In this document: piece after piece, positions 56,770 to 64,000 of the stretch
How the letters are laid out: each line of letters begins with the position of its first letter
Numbering within the stretch: position 1 is the stretch's first letter
Source: Conchocele bisecta
Taxonomy: Eukaryota; Mollusca; Bivalvia; Lucinida; Thyasiridae
DNA length: 64,000 nt
Assembly (NCBI GenBank): GCA_029237695.1
Contig: CM055265.1
Coordinates: 83,198,447 to 83,262,446 of the forward strand
Reading direction: 5' to 3'
Notes under the pieces: generated by a model
What the model saw: the letters and a program-made list of their open reading frames with translations, nothing else
Database searches by the model: none
Told to the model about the DNA's origin: nothing
Position numbers and translations under genes: made by a program

Positions 56770-57050
56770 AAAGTATGATATTTCAGACAAGCCGTGCGAT
56801 TTTGTATCTAAGAAGATGTACGACGATTTTTCATGGAAAGTATTTACAAAAAGTTCGATATTTTCTGTAAATGACATCATAAGTTGAAATAAATTGTGAT
56901 AGCAAATGCGGAAGTCTATTCCGCATTTGCTATAAACTTTCGTCAACCTTCGAAGTCATTTACGGAACATAACTTTTCTAAATATTTTTATGGGATATCA
57001 CACATCTTCTTAGGTACAGAATCGCATGTCTTGTCTCATGTGTGATACAA
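56770..57050. mobile_element. Palindromic MITE related to 1,705-1,998
   Basis: Arms pair from 'tgcgattttgtatctaagaa' to 'ttcttaggtacagaatcgca'. The centre 'gcggaagtctattccgc' is near 56,918. Confidence 0.7.
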
Positions 57051-57415
57051 GTAAAATACAATTCCATACATGTCACTACTTATTCAAAAGGAAAAAGGCA
57101 CTCAGCTAACATTTCAAAATGGCCACCATGTATAACATTAAATACTACATTTAGATAAACCATAAAACACGACAACATGTGCGATACAAGCAAATCCAAA
57201 GAAAATATAAGACCCTCAAATAAAAATTTAAAAAACAGCCGTGCATTTCTTCCTACATGGTCAATATATATGTAGAATATATTACTACTACTTTTACATG
57301 TATGGTGCAAACAATAAATGCGGCATGTCTGTAGTTGCTTTGATCCTTATTTGGAATAAAATGTCATTCACAGGAAATTAAAAAATATGCTCTTTATTTT
57401 CATCATACTTTACAT
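57051..57415. other. No recognisable feature
   Basis: Contains a single 'caaaatggccaccatgta' (57,115) similar to the E1/E2 motif but without TIRs. Confidence 0.4.
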
Positions 57416-57442
57416 GAAGAAGAAGAAGAAGAAGAAGAAGAA

Positions 57443-57473
<31 letters not shown>

Positions 57474-57496
57474 AAGAAGAAGAAGAAGAAGAGAAG

Positions 57497-57527
<31 letters not shown>

Positions 57528-57554
57528 TTACAAGAAGAAGAAGAAGAAGAAGAA

Positions 57555-57585
<31 letters not shown>

Positions 57586-57745
57586 AAGAAGAAGAGAGAA
57601 GAAGAAGAGGAAGAAGAAGGAGAAGGAGAAGGAGAAGGAGAATGGAGGGGGAGGAGAGGAGGAGGAGGAGGAGGAGGGGAGGAGGAGGAGGAGGAGGAGG
57701 AGGAGGAGGAGGAGAAGAAGAAGAAGAAGAAGAAGAAGAAGAAGA
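57416..57745. repeat. 330-bp (GAA)n/(GGA)n polypurine tract
   Basis: Almost uninterrupted purines on the plus strand, GAA-rich at both ends and GGA-rich in the middle (57,600-57,715). The Leu/Ser/Phe/Pro ORFs on the minus strand are artefacts. Confidence 0.95.
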
Positions 57746-57900
57746 CTTGTTTATTGACTTAAACCGAATACAGTTCCTCGTCATGATACATGTAACTATG
57801 AATACAATAATATAAATATACACATGATAGGTAATGAGTGAACATGAAAGTATATGGATTGCACCATTTGTGACTTTAGCAGAGAGTGGAAATAGTAATT
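57746..57900 (-). mobile_element. Possible LINE 3' end, minus strand
   Basis: On the minus strand 'ttaagtcaataaacaagtct' gives AATAAA immediately before the (TTC)n tract. This matches the tail layout of the LINEs at 45,042 and 54,208. No coding sequence. Confidence 0.45.
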
Positions 57901-58705
57901 GATAGTACATGAAACATTACTCCAACCAGTTGATAAACAGTATATTAGATCATACCAAGTTCTTTCTATGTTAAGCATTCACGTGCGAATATGTTTGGAG
58001 AGTGGTTTTATCTGTGAAAAAAGAAATGTGTGTACTAGTTTACACTATTCACTGGTGAAGTAATATGAAAACTGATTGGGAACTTGTCCATATTTTAAAT
58101 CCGTTCATGAATTTGCACTTAATAAGTTAGTTTAATAAATTAGCATAAGACTATTTTCATCTTAATGACTGGCGGAAATTTAACATAATTTGTTCGTTTT
58201 TTACCGGATACGCAGGCCATCTGGGTGGACGCTTAACAGAGAAAACTGTTTAAACAAACGAACACATTATTTTCAAATTAAAACCAACGACAAATATGTC
58301 AAAACGATGCGTTGAAAGAAACGATAGTTGTATAAATGGTTGAAAGTCTGGCATTTAAACGAAATTATCGTTTTCACGAACATAAAAAAAACACGATAAT
58401 CGTTGATACATGTATGCATATCGTTGTACAAAACGATCTCTTTCACTTCGCTTTCAATTGCTTTGTTCGGGAAACTTTAACAAATCCTCGCTACGTCTGC
58501 ACTGACCCAAACAAACCTGAAGGTAATTAAGTAATTGAAATGGAAAAAGTAGATAAGTGTCACCTGAAGGTCACTGATACATGTATACGTGTATCATGTA
58601 TATAGCAGTTTGCAATACGTGCATGTACCACCCAGCAATGACATTATACGCATGTACCATCCAGCAATGACATTATACGCATGTGGTGGGTGCAGGTGCG
58701 ATAAA
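57901..58705. other. Mostly unique; small tandem duplication
   Basis: 58,615-58,684: a ~29-bp unit ('gtacca(c/t)ccagcaatgaca') twice plus a partial. Short ORFs without motifs. Confidence 0.5.
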
Positions 58706-58917
58706 AAGGTAAACCGGTTAACACAATACTAATTCTTTCGTTGACACAGGTGTGGGCATAAGGGTGATCCATGTGGGAGAAAACCGGAGTACCCGAAGGA
58801 AGCCAATTATCCGGTCTGGCGACCACCATACATTCTCACATACTGCCCCGGTCGAGGATCGAACCCGGGTGACATTGATAAGAAGGTGATCGTTACCAAT
58901 TCCGCTAACCGTACAAC
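58706..58917 (-). mobile_element. tRNA-derived SINE (S2)
   Basis: Minus-strand copy of the S1 family: B box complement GGATCGAACC at 58,857-58,866, core 'ggagaaaaccggagtacccg' at 58,776-58,796, head end near 58,917. Confidence 0.83.
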
Positions 58918-59254
58918 CTGGGGTCACAAATTCAGACATGGCTACGATCTTGAATATTGTGAGAGAAAGAAATGACGTCAAATATTACGTCACAAGTGTC
59001 TCATACCATGTGACTTCACAGCATGTATTCAACAATTTACAGAAAACAGGACAAATTTCGCAACGGCGGCATTTGCGGCTTTTTTACCCTGTTTTCCTTG
59101 GATTTATACCTTAGGCCAATCTGTCACACCAGCCTCACCTCCCATTCACCTAGTACAAAGTAATTAATAAGCATTTCCTTGGGAGAATGCACCTGTCCAA
59201 TAAATACCCAAAACCAGCGTTGAAATGTTAAGATATTTTCCATACAGTATAGCC

Positions 59255-59375
59255 AAGCTTGAGGAAAACGTCAAAGCATATACGGAATTGAGGAAAACGT
59301 CAGAGCATATGCGGAATTGAGGAAAAACGTCAGAGCATATGCGGAATTGAGGAAATGACGTTTTCCTCAATTTTG
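59255..59375. repeat. ~30-bp tandem repeat, three units
   Basis: 'gaggaaaacgtcagagcata' plus '(t)gcggaatt', then an inverted partial ('gacgttttcctcaa'). Confidence 0.85.
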
Positions 59376-59401
59376 AAATTAATTTTGAAACAGAGATATG
59401 G

Positions 59402-59637
59402 GACCCGTTTCACTAAACTGCGTACGACTAAAATGTTCGTACGTGCAAATTTAGGATCGCCTGGAAATTTCAATTGATGGATTTACATTTATTGAGCATA
59501 GCAGCCTATGCTCAATAAATGTAAATCCAATAATTGTTTAGTTTACAAGAACACATTGTTAATGTGAAATTTACAGATTATCATAATTTTGCACTTACGA
59601 ACATTTTAGTCGTGCGAAGTTTAGTGAAACGGCCCCC
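59402..59637. mobile_element. A10: A-family MITE, complete
   Basis: 'cccgtttcactaaactgcgt' to 'gtttagtgaaacggcccc'. The centre is shortened to 'gagcatagcagcctatgctc'. Confidence 0.9.
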
Positions 59638-59940
59638 ATATTTTTTCAATCAACATCATGATAATGACCATGTGACATTATCTCATAGGCAAGTAGTTAA
59701 CATTTATTGACGCGCCTATACATAAAAACTTCTATTTTTGTTCAATCTATTGTTATCATTGATATATATGCTATGTTGAATCACACTAAAAGCTTTGACT
59801 TTTCACCCCACTTAATTAACGACTGGTTAATTAACCAGGGATGATGTATTGGTACGGAGAAATGACAGGAATGCGCGTGATAGCAAAAAAAAGTGTGGCT
59901 GGCCCTGATAATTCAAGTCATATTCGTTTTCTGTCCAGTC

Positions 59941-60484
59941 TACACTACAAAATGTGTGGCATATAAATTTCCTATGTTTTTCATATGAATTTCATATGAA
60001 AATTTCATATGCAAATGATAAAAAGTGAGCCGATACGCAATTCATATGCAAAATCTTCAAATGCATTTCATATGCAAATCATATGAACTTCATATGGAAA
60101 TCATATGAATTGCATATGAAGACCCATGGACAATGCTTTTAAATCTATAAAATGTTCATATGAATTTCATATGAATTTCATACGAAAATTTCATATGCAA
60201 TTCATATGAAAACTTTTCATATGAATTGCATATGTAACATATGAAGTTCATATGAAAATTTCATATGAACATTTATCATATGAAATTCATATGCACATTA
60301 TTCATATGAAATGCAATAAAATACATATGATAAATCTTCATATGAAATTCATATGATGAATTTCATATCGGCTCTTTTCATATGAATTTCATATGCAATG
60401 CATATGTTTTTTATCTGTTTTACATATGAACATCATATGAATTGTTTTCATATGATTTGCATATGTGGCACATTTTGCTGTGTA
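59941..60484. mobile_element. U: TIR element filled with CATATG repeats
   Basis: TACACTACAAAATGTGTGGC at the left and complement (19 of 24 matching) ending GTGTA at 60,484. The interior has about 35 CATATG words joined by 'aatttc', 'aaattg' and similar, spaced roughly 10-14 bp apart. No ORF. Confidence 0.8.
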
Positions 60485-60689
60485 AATACGAGCACACGAG
60501 CGACACTTTAATATGGTATTTATTAAACGGGTTTTTGACTGAGTGTTAGAGGATTATTTGCCGAATCAGTCACCGAAATAAATAAATATGAAATTAAATC
60601 CAATGTTGCTGCACTCCGTACCGGCGTGAAATGTTTCACGTGGAAAACATGCACCAGTTTCCTAACGACCTGCACCCAGCTCTACTTAC

Positions 60690-61215
60690 TGCTCAGTCTA
60701 CTGTCTGTTCCACGTTTTGCTGCCGACGAACTTTTGGCTATTAAACTAATTAAATCTAAAAAAAAAATTAAAAGTAAGTACTTTTTTATCAATAGCAAAA
60801 AAGTCACCCTCCCCAAAAACATTCATTTGATGACATTCCATCAAATATTGATTTTATTGCGAAAAAAACGATTTTCCTATGGGAATTTAACATGGGGGCT
60901 AAAAATAGATTTGTTTAAATATTTAAAAAAATTTGTTGACCGATTTTCAAAATCTAACTTGTTTTCTTAGTTACATAATTTTCAAGCTATCTCGCCAGGT
61001 TTCGGAAAAGTTTTGTAAATTGACTCCCCCATGTTAAATTCCCATAGGAAAATCGTTTGTTCGCAATAAAATCAATATTTGATGGAATTTCATCAAATAA
61101 TATTTTTTGGGGAGGGTGACTTTTTTGTTATTGATGAAAAAGTACTTTTAAATATTTGTTTAGATTGAATGTGTTTAATAGCCAAATGTTCGTCAGAAGC
61201 AAAACATGAACAGAC
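60690..61215. mobile_element. N2: N-family MITE, complete
   Basis: 'ctactgtctgttccacgttt' at the left and 'atgaacagacaatag' at the right. Arms include 'aagtcaccctccccaaaaa' and complement, with two copies of 'atcaaatattgattttattg'. The 114-codon ORF is incidental. Confidence 0.8.
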
Positions 61216-61785
61216 AATAGACGAAAATACATGTATGGTTATGCAGTATCGTCTGCATCAATGAGACACTGTTCTTACACTTTACATATAATCTACATAC
61301 AATAATCTATAATGTTGCACTATTTCAGTTCAAACGCCACGCCGATGTGGCGCACATGTGTCGAGACGACGCTCCACGGTATGCCATCAATTTCTTCACG
61401 GTGATATAGTAGTTACAGGGGAGCTAAAGGTAACAGCCCGGCGCACGTAAGTTGCACGATAGGTGCACCAGTCGTGCAACAACGATAAACATCACCGTGC
61501 ACTAACCTCAGCTACAAAGTGCACGAAATTAAATTATAATGTGCATTAACATAAAACATCCTCGTGCACGAAGTACAGACGATTTCAATTGAATGTATGT
61601 TGAATGATGCATGCTCTATAAACCGTCTTCGTTCTCTTTTTCTTTCTCTCCCAGTACTTCCTTCTATCTTTACTTGTCCTTCAGCTCTTTCTTACCTGCT
61701 TCATTCATATTCCCGGTTGTTTTCCTTTTAGCATTTAACTAATGGTACACAACCGCCTGGGTTAATAATGCCAGGATTTTCAAAG
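61216..61785. other. No recognisable feature
   Basis: Spacer; a C/T-rich stretch at 61,630-61,690 and no gene-like ORF. Confidence 0.4.
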
Positions 61786-62015
61786 TTTCTGAACATATAT
61801 TCGCAATGCCAACTCGCAATCCAGCAATTTGATTGTCTGAGCCTGAGATGTATGACAGCTCAGGCTCAGACAATAAACTGATTGATTTCAACCACAATAT
61901 TCAAGCACATGTATTTTTAAATAAAAAAATAAAAAATAGTGGCGAGATTAGCGCAGGTGGCTGTGCAATACTCAAGTTGATGAGGGCAGACCAGTATACC
62001 AAAAAAACAATGTAA
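61786..62015 (+). mobile_element. O2: SINE-like repeat with hairpin
   Basis: Same order as O1: 'aatgccaactcgcaatccag', hairpin 'gattgtctgagcctgag', then A-box-like 'gattagcgcaggtgg' (61,946-61,960). Confidence 0.5.
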
Positions 62016-62035
62016 TATGCATATTGGGGCCCGTT

Positions 62036-62165
62036 TCATGATCTGCATTGATCATGATCTGCCATGATCTGCATTGTTCGCCATTCCATCGATGAAACAC
62101 CCGCCTTGCTTTTAACAATCAATATAGATCGTCACCAGGCCACAGGACAGCTCTTTGTCCTTTTA
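62036..62165. mobile_element. I6: partial I-family MITE
   Basis: 'tgatctgcattgttcgccat' to 'cgtcaccaggccac', with the 'gatctgc' module repeated three times at the left edge. Confidence 0.7.
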
Positions 62166-62343
62166 TCCAAAATGTCGTAAATGCAAATTTAGGACCGTCT
62201 GGAAATTTCAACTGATGGATTTACATTGATTGAGCACAGCCTATATATGCTCGATAAATGTAAATCCAATAATACAAGAAAACAGTGCTAATGTCAAATT
62301 TACAGACTATCATCATGTTGCACTTTAGTGAAACGGCCCCCTA
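62166..62343. mobile_element. A11: degraded A-family MITE
   Basis: Starts inside the left arm ('tgtcgtaaatgcaaatttag'); the centre is deleted and the right tip is 'tttagtgaaacggccccc'. Confidence 0.8.
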
Positions 62344-62353
62344 CCAGGGGCCC

Positions 62354-62599
62354 TGGGGGCCGTTTCACTAAACTTCTTACGACTAAAATGTTCGTAAGTG
62401 CAAATTTGGAGTGGTCTGGAAAGTTCAATTGATGGATTTACATTTATTGAGCATAGGCTGCCTATGCAGCCTATGCTCAATAAATGTAAATCCAATAATT
62501 GTTTACAAGAAAACATTGTTAATGTGAAATTTACAGACTATCATAGGTTTGCACTTACGAACATTTTAGTCATAGGAAGTTTAGTGAAACGGCCCCCTG
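62354..62599. mobile_element. A12: A-family MITE, complete
   Basis: 'gggggccgtttcactaaact' to 'gtttagtgaaacggccccct'; centre 'gctgcctatgcagc'. It lies a few bases from A11. Confidence 0.92.
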
Positions 62600-62669
62600 G
62601 TCTGTATATGGTACAATCCCTCGTTTAGTCCTCGGTTGCATTTATATTGACAAACGGGACATGAAGCTC

Positions 62670-62978
62670 TACGGAGCCCCGCAGGGGACGTAGAATTATT
62701 TTTATTATTAGTTCGTTCCCACGAAATAACAATTCGTTCCATCAATTTAACGATTCGTTCCCACGAATTAACAATTCGTTTCCTCAATTCAACAATTCGT
62801 TCCCACGAAATAACAATTCGTTCCCACGGGAACGAATTGTTAATTCGTGGGAACGAACTGTTATACAAGGGAACGAATTGTTAATTCGAGGAAAAGAATT
62901 GTTAAATTCAGGGAACGAATTGTCATTTCGTGGGAACGAATTAATACAAAAAATCCATGTCCCCCATGGGGCTCCGTA
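62670..62978. mobile_element. H8: H-family TIR element
   Basis: TACGGAGCCCCGCAGGGGAC at the left and 'cccccatggggctccgta' at the right. 21-bp arrays switch orientation at 62,828. No target duplication remains. Confidence 0.9.
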
Positions 62979-63501
62979 AGTATTAACACGGTAGTCGGGA
63001 GAACTATAAATATACTTCAACATCTATAATCAACTCAAGCCAATGGATGCGCAACAAAGATACAACTGAAAGCTACTGTCTCAGATGATGTGTCAGAAAT
63101 CCAATATGTGGTTGTTCGCTTCATGCACAGTAAATGGCATGTGTAAATCGCACCATTGTATTGGATTACATTCACAAACACAAACTTGCGTTATATGCAT
63201 ATATTTACACGGTCCTTAAATGCATAATGGCAACGCCCATCCAGCATGTTACGTTTATATCCCAGTGCATTGCATTAGCCCCTCGCGACGTCGTGCAACG
63301 TTCTTGATTCGTTAATGTTTGTTTGACGTCATTAAGATGCATGACGTACATTGTCGTAACGCTATTGACCGACAACGTCGCTGTTCTATGAATTGCGACA
63401 AAATGACGTAAAACAATACGATTCTTAATTTTAACGCCGTATTTTGTTATTTACATTTTTAAAACTATCCGAAAATACCATGTAAATATAATTATACAAT
63501 C
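62979..63501. other. No gene; one repeat fragment
   Basis: 63,085-63,130 resembles 52,870-52,950. Otherwise unique-looking. Confidence 0.45.
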
Positions 63502-63631
63502 ATGGGCAGTTGCGTTTACTGTAGTAAGATAAACATTTGATCGGTTTAAAGTTTGCGAGTAGTCCTTCGGACTCCACGCACTTTAAACATACCAACTGTT
63601 TTTCATACTACAGTAAACGCAACAGCCCGTG
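63502..63631. mobile_element. Palindromic MITE candidate, 130 bp
   Basis: Arms begin 'tcatgggcagttgcgtttac' and pair with 'gtaaacgcaacagcccgtga'. The centre is 'gtagtccttcggactcc'. Confidence 0.8.
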
Positions 63632-63778
63632 ATTTTATTCCTTAAGTATATGCTAACGGATACTGAGATAAGCAGGGAAGATACTATGACTGGCACAAGT
63701 TGCATTGTATTTGACAATAACGCACTTATCGTCTTTCAGTCAGTGAAACACTTGGCATGCTGATAACAACAAACAATA

Positions 63779-63981
63779 CAGTGAACCCTCTCTAAACCGG
63801 ACACCCTGGGATCCCCAGGGTGTCCGGTTTAGAGATGTTCCACTGTAAATCAGGCATATGCCCACTCTCATTTGTATGTGCGTGCTTTGCAATCATGAAC
63901 ATACATTAACATCTGAGATAAATGGCAAAGAAATAGGATCACATATGTTGTCCTGTTGTTCGGGTTAGATACGTTCCACTG
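63779..63981. mobile_element. L2: TA-flanked MITE, pogo/Tigger-like ends
   Basis: CAGTGAACCCTCTCTAAACC and complement ending GTTCCACTG, TA on both sides. Hairpin 'ggacaccctgggatccccag'. Same family as L1. Confidence 0.78.
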
Positions 63982-64000
63982 TATGTGTATATATCATACT

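Noticed and set aside
57110..57130. Third E1/E2-type element from a single ATGGCC motif
   Set aside because: There is one motif only and no inverted partner or TIR nearby.
57410..57910. 166-codon ORF of Leu/Ser/Phe/Pro runs
   Set aside because: It is the translation of a (TTC)n/(TCC)n tract.

Overview
This window is animal nuclear DNA packed with transposable elements. I found no intact host gene, tRNA, rRNA, operon or CRISPR array. The sequence is AT-rich. Almost every recognisable block is a palindromic, terminal-inverted-repeat (TIR) element, a retrotransposon fragment or a tandem array. The mixture of LINE 3' ends with simple-repeat tails, tRNA-headed SINEs, many hairpin MITEs and MITEs carrying tandem repeats suggests a bivalve mollusc or related marine invertebrate. 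That placement is inference; no host gene is available to confirm it.

Layout. At 1-3.3 kb there are diverged repeats and one palindromic MITE. At 3.34-7.82 kb lies element E1. It has long TIRs around a decayed ~1,090-codon gene whose product combines a FEN/XPG-like nuclease motif set with a cysteine-rich CXC-like cluster. At 8.2-9.8 kb a LINE reverse transcriptase is interrupted by a MITE. At 10-21 kb there are MITE families I, J, H, A and B/D, a 39-bp minisatellite and a (TATACG)-rich TIR element. At 21-30 kb a C-F-C composite is followed by more A, B, F, J and M copies, a ~170-bp tandem array and poly-G/(GTCC)n. At 30-37 kb there are 22-bp and ~32-bp tandem arrays, families H, I, K and C, and a Tc1/mariner transposase fragment split by a MITE. 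At 37.8-43.6 kb an A-family MITE has been invaded twice, once by a C element and once by the 5.1-kb TIR element E2. At 44-64 kb there are further nested insertions, SINEs, a polypurine tract and a CATATG-repeat element.

Family labels (A, B, C and so on) are mine and are used only to link copies inside this window. Family A has 11 copies and family H has 9. Insertion order can be read directly in several places: B1 inside the LINE, A4 inside Tc1, C6 and E2 inside A5, M2 inside A8, H7 inside I5, and B5, a LINE and G inside F5. Three insertions have exact 6-bp target duplications (H3, H4, G) and the LINE inside F5 also has one.

The most interesting material is E1, and E2 as a possible non-coding relative. 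Both pairs of TIRs carry AAGATGGCGGC-type motifs about 140-190 bp apart. Second is a group of TIR elements whose interiors are inverted tandem arrays (H, R, T, U); H and R have similar ends but unrelated repeat units.
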